Shown one piece after another: positions 1 to 12,935 of a stretch of DNA of 64,000 nucleotides. Source of the DNA: Symsagittifera roscoffensis (taxonomy: Eukaryota; Xenacoelomorpha; Acoela; Convolutidae); the NCBI RefSeq assembly GCF_963678635.1, contig NC_087071.1, forward strand, positions 5,471,624 through 5,535,623. Reading direction: 5' to 3'. How positions within the stretch are numbered: position 1 is the first letter of the stretch; every line of letters begins with the position of its first letter. A program made the translations under genes and the position numbers. The notes below the pieces were generated by a model. It was not told the DNA's origin and did no database searches. It saw only the letters and a list, made by a program, of their open reading frames with translations.

Positions 1-545
1 AGCGACAAAGACCCTAGTTACTCAAAGCTGGAGTCACCCAAGATTTAAAGATATTGTATGTACAGTGTAAACAATAAATTGGAAATGTCATGAATTTACT
101 AAATTTACTATAATAAGCAACTTAAAGAAAATGTCAATTTTTTTTTATATTTTAGGGGAAAAAGTTTCAAAGTGTACCATGAATGAACTTTGAACTTTGA
201 TTTTTTCTTACTCATGCACTGTTCGAGAAATAATTAGATATGACATACAAAAAATGTCATTCTTACAGTTAGTCTCTTCACAAATTTTTTTGGGTTGTGT
301 TCATAACCGAACGCAAGTGACCAAAACCCTGTTCTTTTCTTAAACCGTTTTCAGGATAAACTTTAAAAAGTTTCCACAAGTTTTTATAACATAAATTATA
401 ATGATCTGAAGAAACTTTTTATTCAAAAACAAAACACGACAAAAGAACTTATAAAAAAGTTTTCACTCAATAGATGTTGATTGGGATGAACTTCTTTTTT
501 TTCAGGATGAATTTCAATAACTGGAATATCAAAATTTTAAAATTG
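1..545. repeat. Fragmented family-A repeat sequence, inverted
   Basis: Bases 1-60 resemble the reverse complement of the interior of the family-A element at 563-1502 (the stretch around 1240-1290). Bases 285-335 resemble the same interior as it appears in the copy near 30.1 kb. No terminal repeat is visible, so these look like broken copies. I see no gene here. Confidence 0.45.
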
Positions 546-562
546 TGAAAAATCCCCAGTAA

Positions 563-1502
563 CCCGGGTTGACCTCCATACACCGAAAATGCTTATCATA
601 CAATTCCATACATCAAGTGTGTGGGAAAATGCTTGTCATACAATTTTCATACAATTTCTAAAAATGGTTGAAAACTGGTTTTAACTCATTTCTGTGGCTG
701 TTTGATTCTAATAAAACAATCTGGTGATAAAAAACTGAGGTTTTCGTTTTTTGAAAAAAATGCTTATCATACAATTCCCATATATGGAAATTGCATGACT
801 GGCATTTTTTTGGTGGCGACACAAAAAAATTTTCAAGTTGTTTTGAAAATTTAGCCCAAAAATTTTTTTGTTTTTTTTTTCAACCGCAAATCGATTTTCG
901 TACGCAAACAAACATTTTTCAAAAAAAAAATGTTGCATGCAAAACTTAATATTTTGTGTGCATAACGTAGTCCTGGATACAATAAAATTGGCTTAATTTT
1001 TTCTTTTCACTTAATTTGTTTTTTCAAAAACGCTGAAAATTCCTCCTTCTTTTGTATGGGGTGTTAATGTACGCCTTGATCAATGTCTGATAATTTGAAA
1101 ATTCAAAAATTTAATATAATCATCATTAAAAAATTTTGCCAAAAAATAAAAGTTTGTTACTTTTGTTATATCAATTGTGAAAGACAGCCAAATTCAGGTC
1201 GTTTTCTATGCATTGTAAATGCAAGACCGTCCAACCTTTGGTGTTTTGAGTAACCAAGGTCTTTGTCACTTGTGTTCGGTTGCAACTACAATCGAAAATT
1301 TTTCAGAAACTAAATTTAGAAAGAAAAAATCAAAATTTTTTGTTTATGGGAAAACATGTATCACACAATTTTCATATATGGAAAAATGCTTATCATAGAG
1401 TTTTCATACAATTTTCTGTACGTATGGAATTGTATGAAATTGTATGACAAGAAGTTTCTCATATATGGAAATTGTATGATAAGAAGTTTTGGTCAACCCG
1501 GG
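563..1502 (+). mobile_element. Family-A non-autonomous element, copy 1
   Basis: The unit opens with CCCGGGTTGACC and closes with the inverted form GGTCAACCCGGG. Just inside both ends it carries several copies, in both orientations, of a motif close to TTATCATACAATTTCCATA. It has no credible reading frame. A close full-length copy in the same orientation lies at 18424-19337, a diverged inverted copy at 29894-30778, and short derivatives at 48749-49192. Terminal inverted repeats, dispersed copies and no coding capacity fit a non-autonomous DNA transposon. I could not fix a target-site duplication, so the superfamily is unassigned. Confidence 0.75.
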
Positions 1503-4046
1503 AAGTTTGAGTCCGAAATTGTCATTGTCAGCAACACGATAGCACACAGAAGCCACAAAGCAAACAAGATTGCTTGTATCATATATAGGCTTCGTTAAGA
1601 GCACTTAACAGTAGAGTATTTAGGTGGTGGAGTGACGCTCTTTTGCCTCAGGGATATCTCAAAACAACACAAAGTCAGCCAAAAGGGATATCTCAAAACA
1701 ACACATATGAGAGACCAGCTCTAGAATTCCTCTAATTTTCTCTCTCAAACCTGAAGAAAAAATCAATAAGACTCCATTATAATTGCACATGTCGTTTTTC
1801 TATGTTGTAAAGAAAAGTTGGTTTCTTGTTGTTCATTTTCAATTTTTTCTGCGCAATTTTGATTTTTGTTACTGTTTTTCTGAAACTAAATTTCTCAATT
1901 TCGTCCATCTCAACAACTTTAGGTCGCTCGCTCAAATTCAGTTGCATGAAGATCCTTTTTTCAAAGGGGATGACGTGCCCGAAAAACTTAAGTACGCATT
2001 TCCACAATTTCTTTATTTGCAAAGAGCTTTTAAAAAATGATCATAAGGCTATTCTTTGTTTTATTCTAGCGGCGTCCGTCATGATTTTGAGAGTTTACTA
2101 CTACTTTAAGTTCTCAAGAAGAAAAACATACCAAATTTGATTGCTCCTCGATAAGCCTTTAACACAGTTTCAGCAAAAAATGTCAAGTTGAATGACAAAA
2201 AAAAACGAGTATTTTGTTATTACACACAGAAGAAGTTGAATACATCATAAATTGCCCCGTTAGCGGCATGAATCTCACGACTTCTTTAACAACAAAAAAA
2301 CGGATGTAACGTTTCATAAATTTTGGCAGTTTTTTGTCCCACTGGTCCAAAAATTACGCAAATTGGAGTTGTTTAAAAAAATCGGTTTAATTTGACTGTC
2401 AGAGTCCATAAAATTAAACAATTAAAGATTGCCTACGTTGATATTTTTTCATAGTGCTATATGTATTAATTTTAGGTGCTGTATGTTTAGATGATTTTTG
2501 GTGACCGCATTATCAGTCGTCATTCTCAAATTCTTTGGCTCGACCAAATTTCCGACTGAAAACCCTGGAGTACCAAATTTTGGATAATGGGTGCGCTTCA
2601 ATTAACCGCAAAAATTTCCGGTTGACTACTGAACAAATCACATGTGCTGAAAACGTTTGAGTTATATTCACACGGGATAAAACTTTATGAACTACAGCTT
2701 AAATCAGCAAATTCATGCTAAAATATCAAAAAATAGGGGAAAACACTTCCTGCATTCCTATAATGATTATTTATGAACTATAAAATGTCCACACAACTTC
2801 TATAACGAGTACATTTTTCTCTGGGTCTATGTCAATTCAGTCAGAAACGATAGACGTTTCAAAAATAACGTGTTGGGTTTTGAATCAACCTGTAACATGG
2901 TATTTTTTTGAGAATACATCACCCTCCCTCGAGAAAAATCTAGGCCCGCGCCCGCATGTTTTGTTGAAGTGTTGTTCACGAAGGAGCTTTTGCTCCGACT
3001 TTCAAAGCAAACGGAATATTTATGCCTGGGATGTTCTTTTTAATTAGTCATTTTTCGCCAACCAGAATAAAAAATTTTAATGATTTTCCGTAAAACTCTT
3101 GTGGTCTGGAAACTGCCAATTTGGTGATCATTTGAACTATACTTTTCGTGCCGTGAAGATTTTCTAATTTTGATGCCGGAAGTCTGATGCAATTCATTTC
3201 TGCCCCGCCAGTTTTTCCGTAGAGCAAAAGTTTTCCCAGATGATTTGAAGCAAGCTAATCAGTTGCATTAAAGACTTGCATACACGACAGGATTTTTTCC
3301 AATTTTTAGTGTTTCGAAATAGAATTTATAACAACCATTTTTGAGAACAATTAGGGAGAAGTCAGAATACTCGGACTTTGCCCTGGTATATGAGTACGGT
3401 TTGTGACATTCGACCAGAATGTGAAAAATGCAATCTCTGCAGAATTCGAATTTTTAGCAGCGAGCCTTCCGGATTGGTGATTATTAAGAATTAAGAACGT
3501 TATTGGAACGATTGGCCAAACGGTGAGGGCTAGAATATTCTGGTATTTTAAAATTTTAAAAACTCGAATTATGACGTCATGTTTCTGAGAAACGTCAGAA
3601 ACGGCCATTTTGGCAGAAGAGCTAGAAGACAACAGAACAACATTAGTTGCGCGGACGATAAGTACGAAAATTGTGAGAAAAAACAATAGCAGATTGCAGG
3701 AATAGCAGTGAACACTCCGAGTTGCAACTATTGTGTCGCTACAATAGTTGCAAGGCCGTTGCAGACAACGGTGAAGGGTGGAGGACAGCCTTCCGGATTA
3801 AGAAGAAGTCAAGATTAGCGAGCTTGATTCAGTGGATTCAAGAATCCGGAAGGGTTTCGGGACTGAAACTTTGAGCCTGTTATATAGACTTTTAGCTTCT
3901 TGTATTGTCCTGATTTGAATTTAATTAACATCTAGATTCATTTTGATAAGGATGAGAAGCTAGGAGTTGGGGGAAAGGGTTGATCCATCTTCGATGGAGA
4001 TGATGATTTTTATCTACTGAACAAAAACAATAGTAATATAATAAAT
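1503..4046. other. Intergenic, no gene recognised
   Basis: Only short open frames occur, with no codon structure or recognisable motif. A minus-strand frame at 3351-3686 starts with a hydrophobic stretch but has no family resemblance and I do not accept it. The only clear structure is the pair of hairpins at 3722-3771. The motif CCTTCCGGATT recurs near 3465 and 3788, and inverted near 3845. Confidence 0.5.
3722..3771. other. Two adjacent perfect hairpins
   Basis: A 13-base arm TTGCAACTATTGT (3722-3734) is followed after six bases by its exact reverse complement (3741-3753). It is followed directly by a second small hairpin, CCGTTG / CAACGG with a 4-base loop (3756-3771). It could be a structured RNA element or a relic of a foldback insertion. 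The sequence does not distinguish these. Confidence 0.5.
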
Positions 4047-4101
4047 AGTAGTAGCCCTGTTTTTAGGAGTGACCTCGTGGTCCTGGGATACTGAGGCCCA
4101 G
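4047..4101 (+). repeat. Short dispersed repeat shared with 45.0 kb
   Basis: The stretch around TAGCCCTGTTTTTAGGAGTG recurs nearly unchanged at 45012-45054 in the same orientation. Both copies then run into a similar GG-TC-TGGGAT tail. It is probably the end of a dispersed repeat whose remainder has diverged. Confidence 0.55.
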
Positions 4102-4803
4102 CCATGAGCTCACTATTTCTGCATGTAATTTAGTTAATTTGAATGTTTTGACCGAAGCCGAAAGCAGTAACGTTTTTGTCGACCCGATGTTGGAAAAGAC
4201 CACCGAAAAGTACTGGCTTGGTAGAGACGGTGAAAAGCATGCAAAGCTCTGTTTAGATGTTAGCCAGTCGTCTTAAGACTTAGTTTTGTCTTCCGTCGAT
4301 ATGTATCTTCCGGGCGAATGTTACAGTTGTTAGGGTTTAAGGAAAATTTTTTGACAATTTTTGAAGAAAAAAGCGAAATCTTTCTGCTCGAGCTGTTTTT
4401 TTTTCTGCAAACAAAATTTGACTTTTTTAACAGCCAAATTTGACGGATTTTTTTGGCAACAGAGAAAAGTTATTGATGTCCCGAGCTCACATTTTGATAA
4501 TTTTCTGGTAGAAATTTCAGGTTCAAATTTTGCCATGCTTTTTGGACTTTTTAATAGTTAGCATGCTTTTTGGACTAATTAAAATTTTGCCAATAATCAA
4601 ATGTCTTTTTTGCACTTAAAAAGCGTGTGGGATAAGAATTTCGAAAAAAAAAATTTGTTTTGAAATTTTCATATAATTTTTTTAAAGTGACCTTTACTCT
4701 ATAGACCTTAAAATGGGTCAAAACATCCAGGGCTTGATTCTGATACGAGTACTATTGTTGTATTTTAATTTTCTTCCATCATATATTTTTTTTCACAAGA
4801 AAT

Positions 4804-5190
4804 GTTTTTGGAAAGAACGAAGAATGAAGATTATCAGTTGCTCGGTCTTGTGAGACTATTGTTTTGTGAAGAATGTAGAGATTCACAAATACTGTGGTGA
4901 GTTGAAGGTTCGTGTCAAAGTTGTAGAGTGATTAGTGAAGTTTTGACTTCTCTGATCGAAGCACCAACTCACTAGGATCCGTATTTCTGAGTTCAATATC
5001 GATTTGGCCATTGTTGTTGATTGATTTCTTTATTCTTCTCAATGGATACAATTACTGCGATATTGGCTCTATACTTAATATTTTGTGAGGGCTGTGAATG
5101 CGGCAAGCAAAACAAACTTGCCTTCCCAGAGTCGAAATGTCGTCGAGTTTCATCACCCTTTGCTGCTCGCTTCTTTGTTCTGATAAATCT
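4804..5190 (+). repeat. Dispersed repeat D, copy 1
   Basis: This segment aligns by eye along its length with 15832-16270, in the same orientation and 11 kb away. Shared landmarks are CTCGGTCTTGTGAGA, TTGAAGGTTCGTG and TTGGCTCTATAC, in the same order and at similar spacing. Each copy contains a plus-strand peptide frame starting MxT and sharing LALY and EGC. That may be chance conservation in a decaying repeat. I cannot name the parent element. Confidence 0.6.
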
Positions 5191-7710
5191 TTACTTTTCA
5201 TATGTTTACACTTTTAAAAAATTCAGCTTTAAAAAGGATAATTTTCTAGATGTTTTCCAAAAGCTTTCTAATTTTGTTTGGTTAATACTTAAGAGCTTCT
5301 TACACAAGTGGTACTCTTAGTAGAAAGTGTGTCGGGGTCGTTGTCCCAACGTATAGCTGGTAGAGGCTAGATGTGAGGTACCTTTAGGTGTCTATTTGAG
5401 AAGAGTCTTAAATTATGTAAAACCTCTCTATTCCTTTTCAACAGGTGTTCTTTTTTTCATTTTCCTGGTTATGTCCTTTTCTCTTTTTTAGTGTTTCATG
5501 TTGTCTGACTAATTTCCTGAATTCGGGTTTGAAAGTAAATTTTATCCAGTTTGATCTGGTTAAAAAGGGTTTGGGTACCAGGAGACTTTCCTGTACATGT
5601 GTTTGGTATAGTGTTGTTGGTAATCTGCGTCCGTTTTTTACGGTTAACTCACATTCCTTCTTCCAACTGACTTAAGATTGAAAAGTATGAAAGCGGTTCG
5701 AAGCTGATATCTGTTACTTTGTCATGCTAGATATTCATTTTTTATTGTCAAGTACCGTGTTAAAAGAATGCGTGAAATGTGGGGCGATTCAAACAGCAAG
5801 TGTAAAATTTACAAATTAGAGCACAAATAAAAAAGTGAGTTTTTATCTTAATTTGTTACTCATCGCTAAATCAATATTTCGTATAGCAAATTTACGGCAT
5901 GTTTATAATAATTCTTTGCTACTGTAAACTTTACTGCGTTTTAATAAACTAAAACGAACAGTTTACATTTTTGATTGAAAAATTGCCCAAAGTACTACAA
6001 GGTTTTGTTTTCTTATTCATTTGTCGTATTGGTTCAAGAAAAGTAACTCGTGAAACCTAAAAAGAATTAATGAACCACCCGTATAAAAATTATAAGTGAA
6101 ATCCTAAACATTTAATAGTGAGAAACTTTAAAACAAACTTACTGACGGCCAGGTTCCGAGAAAAAACCCCAAAATAGGAAATTAAATTATGGGTGAATGC
6201 AATAAAAATTTTGCGAGAAATTCAATGACATTTTTTGTACATAAGACGGAGATCCAAGGCACGGATGATGTTTAAATCTTCAGCATGGCGGAGATTCAAC
6301 GGTAGTATTTTGATTAAGTTATTTAGCTTGTAATTAGGTTACGTGTTATGAATGATCTCTAAAAGGGTATCTTAATAGGTTGGATATACTCATGCCCGAA
6401 AAATTATGGGGCAGAAGTTTTCAAGAGGTGAGTTGTTTCTTAAAGCACATTTGGCGGTCGCGATCATAATTTGGAAGGATAGCGTGGATGTTAGTTGTTT
6501 TAATAAAAGATGGTAAGTTAAGAAATTAGAGTGAGGTACATTTGGAATTTTAAACATGTATCGATGATGGGGATTTCGGGATGGGGAGCTAAGCAGAAAA
6601 AGGCGTGGGATGAAGTGGTAACAGGTGTGAGTGTGAGAAAGCTTTAATTTCAGTTTTACTTCATGCGATCAGCTGACACCACACTTTTTTGGAATGGAGA
6701 AATTAAAGGTTACCTGGAGTTGTCAAGTTTATACAAGAGCTTTGGCGTTTTCAATAACGTGATCAAACTTTTTTTTATCTAAATTAAAGTTAAAAAATCA
6801 GTTATATGAGGAATTTCTCGGTTAGTTGTGAATTACTGCCGGATCTGTGCCATAAAGTAAATTTTACAATTCGTATCAGAGAACTTGTTAGATTTGCATG
6901 CGGTGAAACGTTAAGTACTTGTGAGAGACCGATGTTAGTTGATGTGTGAGTTATTGCTTACGGTGTCACAAAGTTCATCGTCCTCCGTGCTTCTTCATAG
7001 TGATATCTTCAAATGGTTGATAAAAATATGAAAGGGTATCCAGGAGAGTGTATGGAGAAGTCAGAATCCGTCGACATAGCTGTTACCTTGGCTCTGGGCT
7101 TCGCTATCGTCATAAGTACTTTGGGCAAAGAATGGAAGGTTTTCAAATAAAAACTGTGGTAAGTTAGCATGAAAATGATGGTTATTTCAAATGAGACCTG
7201 ATTATGATGTGCGATTGTGGAACTCTCACGTCGGTCTAAGACAACGTTTTTTTCTTGAGTATGATGATGGTTGATAGAGAGTTGATGGTTTGTGAAGCTG
7301 TTGTTTGCTGTGGATAAAATTTATCATGTACAAGCTGTTAATCGGTCATGGGACTGAGAGTATCAAAAAAATTACGGGAAAGGGATTGAAGAATGGGGAT
7401 ATTGTCGAAGTGGAAGAAGTTAGAAGTGGATAGTACTACAGGAGTTGACGGAGTTGTTGGGACAATAGGGTGGTTGTGAGAAGTTAGTGAGATTAGATAC
7501 GGAGTCTTGAAATTCGTCAAGTGTATCAAAACCGGGCGTATTCAGATTTTTGTGATAAATCAAAACAGTTTGTATGGAATCAATGGAGTGCATCTGAGGT
7601 GATTTAGACGAAAGCACAGAAAAACAAGTGCTGGAGTTTTGTAAGGGAGAAGTGGTGAGGTCGGAGATTGATATGACATTGCGTTTTCGGTCGAGATTAG
7701 AAGAACAAAA

Positions 7711-7748
7711 GAGGGAGAGAGAGAGAGGGAAAGAGAGTAGAGTAGAGT

Positions 7749-7803
<55 letters not shown>

Positions 7804-7855
7804 TAGAGAGAGATAGATAGAGAGAGAGAGAGAGAGAGAAGTTTTAGAGAGAGGG
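7711..7855. repeat. (GA)n microsatellite
   Basis: About 145 bases consist almost entirely of GA dinucleotides with a few GATA and GGGA interruptions. The minus-strand Ser/Leu frames across it are products of the repeat, not genes. Confidence 0.95.
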
Positions 7856-8562
7856 TGTAATTGATCAAACAATATCTATAAAAAACTTTATCGTTCTTGG
7901 ATGAAATTTAGCGACTTGAAAAATGGCACATGAGTTTTCAGGAAAAAAATCAAGGTTTGATTGGATGCGAATGGTGAGATATCAATACCCTTGATAGTTT
8001 TAACAAGGTGAGCCGCTTCCTTAATATTGTATTGTGACATCTTTTAAATCGCGTATTGTGCCATCTTATAAATCCATTAGAAAAAGATAGTTCTTGATAT
8101 CCTCATTTTCTGTGATAGCTTTACAGTTTGATGGATTATTCATTACGATATGAAGTAGATTTATTGTATATTTCGTAATTTAAACGTTGTGTGCACCGTG
8201 GTATGGGAACTTTTCATCCAACTCTATATGGCCTTGATGTTGTTTGGTATGTGCTTGATGTGTTGAATCTGTGAAAATGAAAAAAAACTTTAAAAAATTC
8301 GAGCGTTGTTTTTTTTGCGTTTTCTTAAATTCAAACGTTTCAGTTCATTTTCACATTTTTTGTGCTTAAGTTTTGGACGCAGAAATTCTCCGAGTTCACT
8401 CTGATAGAATGATGCTTGGTCTACTCTGCTTATGCTTCCTCAGAAGATTTTCCTGTGAACTTATAACCTCTAGCGCTGGCTTTTGAAGAAAGTGTTGTAA
8501 AGATATTTGTTGAATCAACTGTTTGTTGTTCTGATTCACCTTGTGTAACTTAGTTTATTGCA

Positions 8563-8979
8563 TCATTGTGTAGTATTTCTGTTGATTAACTTCGCAATGG
8601 TAACCGGTGAAGATTTGATTTTATGGTCATGGGTTAATAGTTCGGTCAAAGGTACTTGTTTTTCATCAAAGGTATATGGGTTTTCTACGTATGATATACG
8701 AGTAAACGTTTGAGGCTGGCTTAATTGACTTAATATAGATGATGTATCGGGATTTTGGGATAAATTGGTTGTGGGTATTCTTTGATAGGCGTTAAGGAAA
8801 AATTTTTTACAATCGTACCTAGTTAGGTTTTCGATGGTTTGGGAAAAGGAAATGTAGCTTTGAATCAGAAGATAGAAACCTAAAAATTCAATAAAAAAAA
8901 CTATAAAAATGATTTTTTTATACTCTAAACAATCGCTCAAAAACCAAAAGCTAAAAAAAACGTTTATTGAGAATTGCAT
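8563..8979 (-). pseudogene. Possible protein remnant, unidentified
   Basis: This 138-codon minus-strand frame has a hydrophobic first part (about residues 5-45) followed by a polar part with a balanced residue mix. I recognise no family. It lies in a C-rich minus-strand region with other broken frames, so it may be a fragment of an old mobile-element protein. It may equally be chance. Confidence 0.25.
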
Positions 8980-9552
8980 AAAATTGAAAAAAAAAGTGTT
9001 TTGCTATAACCGAACATCTGACTTCTTACTTCAAAGTTAGCAACTAAAAATTGATCTGCTTCCGAAATTTCTTAAAAAGTTTTTTCAAAGTGATATCGAG
9101 TGGGGTCAGGTGGTTTATTGATTTATGACAAGTGGAATATTTATGACGAAGTTTTGTTGCAGGGAAAACTGGAGTTTTGGATTTAAGTTTGCTACTTCTT
9201 GTTTTTCTTTGGAGGATAATCAGGGGCTTTGTGGGGTAGGTTATCTTTAGGCTGATTTAATTTATGAGTTTTTTGCTCTAGTTAAATTGCTTTCTTCTGG
9301 GATTTTTCATGATCTGATTTTATTCAATATTTTTGATTTTTCAAGCGAATGTTAGGATGAGGTTAACAGTTTCATTTGATTTTTAGTTTGCTTGTCAATT
9401 ATGACGTTTATTATAATTCTGTTTTTCTGAAATTGGACGTCCGTAAATCTTTTTTCCAGGAATTTGTCAAATTTTTCTGCTTATCATTTTTTTTTGTTCA
9501 AGCATAAACTTCCAATCTTTTCAATTTTTTTAAATCAAAATTATTTTTTAAA

Positions 9553-9790
9553 CACTTTTGACCTGTTGTATGATGGAACATCGAATACAGTGAAACATCA
9601 CTTTTCAACCAAAATCAGTGAACATAATTGATTCAGATCCAAATTATTCATTTTCTCATCAAAAAATTGAAATGAACTTCATGTTAAACTACAAAAGTAG
9701 TGAGGAAAAAAATGTCAGAAAACTGAGCTGGAAAAAGGACTAGTTGAATACCATTCTCAAAAAATCTCTGCATAGTTGTGTGTTTTCATA
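9553..9790 (+). repeat. Dispersed repeat E, copy 1
   Basis: It shares the core CAACCAAAATCAGTGAACAT, then AATTGATTCAG, and a downstream GAGCTGGAAA block with 10053-10290. Both copies lie in the same orientation about 500 bases apart. No coding potential is seen. Confidence 0.65.
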
Positions 9791-10052
9791 CATTTTTATC
9801 TTAAAAAAAACCTTTAAAATCAACGTATATGAGTACCCAAAATGTGCAAATTTTTTTATATTGTAGAAATAAAGAAATATATAATTTTAATACTTATATA
9901 GTTTACAAAAATGTGTATATTAATTCAGTTTTTTTTAAGATTGGATGTAAAAAAATCGTTTTCTTGCTAGTAGTATCAATAACTTATCTTCTTTTCTTTT
10001 CTTTGTTCATGTTCAAATTACAAATTGTGTTCAACTTTATCAATATATAAAT

Positions 10053-10290
10053 CACTTTTGTCCACATTTGACCCGTATTGAGAAGCAACATCGAAGAACG
10101 TGAAACACTAGCTCAATATTTTTTCAACCAAAATCAGTGAACATAATTGATTCAGTAACAATTTGTTCAGTTTCTCAGAAATGAATCGAAAAAATGACAA
10201 GTATAAACTGTAGTAGCTGTGGGAAGAAATTGTTCTCAAAAATTGAGCTGGAAAGAAACACTTGTTGAAAAAAATCACAAAAAATTGAAT
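10053..10290 (+). repeat. Dispersed repeat E, copy 2
   Basis: This is the second copy of the repeat at 9553-9790, with the same block order. Between the copies (9791-10052) there is only AT-rich sequence. Confidence 0.65.
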
Positions 10291-10429
10291 TTCAGGTAAC
10301 AAAACTACAATATCCTGATCAAAACTCTGAAAAAAATTGTAACCCAAAAACTGAAAAGTTTTATTTTTAAAAAAGCATACTATCCCAATTAAATATTATC
10401 AGGATAATAATCATAACACCCAGACTTCT

Positions 10430-12935
10430 TGTTTGACCGCCGCGACTAATGTTTCGACCATGCCGCGACGATTTTTTGACAGCCGCGACTACTTTTGTGC
10501 CCAGCGCGACAAATCTTTTGACCATTCCGTGACTAAATTTTTGACCATGCTTTAACTAATTTTTCGTCCGCAGCTACTACTTTTTGACCGCATTGACTAA
10601 TTTTTTGAACTTGGTCTGAGAAATTTTTGGACCGCCGCGATTGTTTTTTTGAACGCCGCGACTTAATTTTTGAAACGCAGCGACTAATTTTCGACCATGC
10701 CTCGACAAATTTTTTGACCGCCGCGACTAGACTTTTGGCAGCCGCGACTAATTTTTTCAGCGCCGCGACTAAATTTTGACGATGCCGAAACTAGGTTTTT
10801 AAAGGCCTGGACAAGTTTTTTAACCGCCGCGACAAGTTTTTCGACGGCGCGTCTAATTCTTCGACCATGCTGCGACAAACTTTTCGACCGCCTCAACTAT
10901 TTTTTCAACCCAGCAGCAATGAATAATTTGACTGCAGCGATTAGTTGTTCGACCATCCCGACTAGTTTTTCGACCATGTTGCTTCGATTCGTTTGACCGC
11001 CGCGACTATTTATTTGAACGCCGCGACTAATTTTTCGACCAGGCCTCGATGATTTTTTTTTGTCCACAATGACTAATTTTTTGACCGCATCGACCATTTT
11101 TTTGAAATGGCTCGGAAGAACTTTTGGACCACCGCGACTGTATTTTTGAACGCCGCCATTAATTTTTTTAAACGCCGCTACTAATTTTTTGACCTAGCAA
11201 AATTAATTTTTGACTGCCGCGACTAGTTTTTGGACCGTCGCGAATAATTTTTTGACCATGTCGCGCAAAATTTCTGGCCACCGTGACTAATTCTTCGACG
11301 CCGGGACAAGTTTTTTTAACGCTGTCACTAGTTTTTTGACTGCCGCGACTAAAATATTTACCGGCGCGATTAATTTTTCGGCAAAGCTGCGACTAGTTTT
11401 TCGACTCCGCGTCTAATTCTTCGACCATGCTGCGACATATTATTTCAGCGCCTCGACTAATTTTTGAACTATGGCGCAATTTATAACTTGATTGCCGCGA
11501 CCATTTTTTCGACTAACCCAACTATTTTTTCGACGATGTCGCGTCGATTCGTTTGACCGCGGCGACTATTTATTTGACCGCCGCGACAATTTTTCAACCA
11601 TGCCTCAACGAAATTTGTGACCGCCGCGTTTAATATTTAGACCGCCGCGACTAGATTTGTGACAGCCGAGGCTAATTTTTTCAGCGCTGCGACTAAACTT
11701 TTGACGATGCCGCAACTAGTTTTTTGAAAGCCGCGACAAGTTTTTTAACCGCCGCGACAAATTTCTCGACGGTGCGTCTATTTCTTCGACCATGCTGCGA
11801 CAAACTTGCTCAACGCCTCGACTAATTTTTGAACCATGCCGCAATGAATAATTTGACTGCAGCGACTAGTTGTTCGACCATCCCGACTAGTTTTTCGACC
11901 AAGTCGCTTCGATTCGTTTGATCGCGACTATTTAATTGACCGCTGCGACTAATTTTTCGACTAGGCCTCGACAATTTTTTTTACTGCCTCGACCTAATGT
12001 TTGAACCATGAAGCAATTAATAATTTGCTTGCCGCGACTAGTTTTTCGACCTTACCGACTAATTTACCGACTAATTTTTCGACCTTACCGACTAATCCGC
12101 GACTATTCATTTGACCGCCGAGACTAATTTATCGATCATGCTTCGACGAATTTTCTGGTCCGCCGTGACTAATATTTAGTCCTCCACGAATAGTTTTTTG
12201 ACAGCCGCGACTAATTTTGTCCCCAGTGCAGCAAAATTTTTGACCATTCCGTGACTAAATTTTAGGCAAGCCTTGACGAATTCCGCAACGACTAATTTTT
12301 GACCGCAACGAATAATTTTTCGAACTTGCTCTGAAGAATTTTTGGACCAACGCGATTGTTTTTTTGAACGCCGCGACTTAAGTTTTTATTTGCCGCGACT
12401 AATTTTTCGACCCTAGCGCAATTAATTTTTGACTGCCGCGACTAGTTTTTCGACAGCCGCGACTAATTTTGTCCCCAGTGCAACAAAATTTTTGACCATT
12501 CCGTGACTAAATTTTAGGCAAGCCTTGACGAATTCTGCAACGACTAATTTTTGACTGCAACAAATAATTTTTCGAACTTGCTCTGAAGAATTTTTGGACC
12601 AACGCGACTGTTTTTTTGAACGCCGCGACTTAAGTTTTTATTTGCCGCGACTAATTTTTCGACCCTAGCGCAATTAATTTTTGACTGCCGCGACTAGTTT
12701 TTCGACAGCCGCGACTAAATTTTTTAACAGTGCGATTAATTTTTCGACCATGCTGCGACTAACTTTTCGACCGCCTTGACTAAACTTTTGACGATGCGCA
12801 ACTAATTTTTTGACCGCCGCGTCTATTTTTCGACCATGCTGCGACAAACTTTTTCCCGCCTCTACTATTTTGTGAACCTTGCGGCAATTAATATTTTGAC
12901 AGCCGCTACCAATTTTGTACCCAGCGCGAAAAATC
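10430..12935. repeat. Minisatellite array, CCGCGACTAATTTTT unit
   Basis: About 2.5 kb consists of a degenerate unit of roughly 20-21 bases close to GCCGCGACTAATTTTTCGAC, repeated head to tail. Some positions alternate, such as GACCATGC versus GACCGCCGC. Because the unit is close to 21 bases, one minus-strand frame often stays open and yields Lys-Leu-Val-Ala-Ala type peptides (10684-10896, 10897-11097, 12674-12937). These are artefacts of the period. Higher-order structure is visible: a 252-base block is repeated at 12200 and 12452, and a block from about 10717 recurs from about 11646. Confidence 0.95.
12200..12703. repeat. Higher-order 252-base tandem duplication within the minisatellite
   Basis: The block beginning GACAGCCGCGACTAATTTTG at 12200 is repeated from 12452 with only a few substitutions. 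This is much closer than neighbouring monomers are to each other, so it is a recent duplication of about a dozen monomers. Confidence 0.85.

Larger units (their letters stand above)
5191..9552. other. Intergenic with possible decayed minus-strand coding
   Basis: There is no intact gene. From about 6.1 to 9.0 kb the plus strand is G-rich and C-poor, and minus-strand fragments at 7420-7670 and 8563-8979 have a protein-like residue mix with frequent stops between them. This fits an old retroelement or gene remnant, but no motif identifies it. The GA microsatellite at 7711-7855 lies inside. Confidence 0.4.

Noticed and set aside
3351-3686. 111-codon minus-strand frame with hydrophobic start, possible secreted protein
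   Set aside because: No family, no repeat of the pattern and no supporting splice or codon signal. Frames of this length occur by chance in AT-rich DNA.
7420-7872. Ser/Leu-repeat proteins on the minus strand
   Set aside because: The repeat part is a translated GA microsatellite. The remainder is in a region full of stops.
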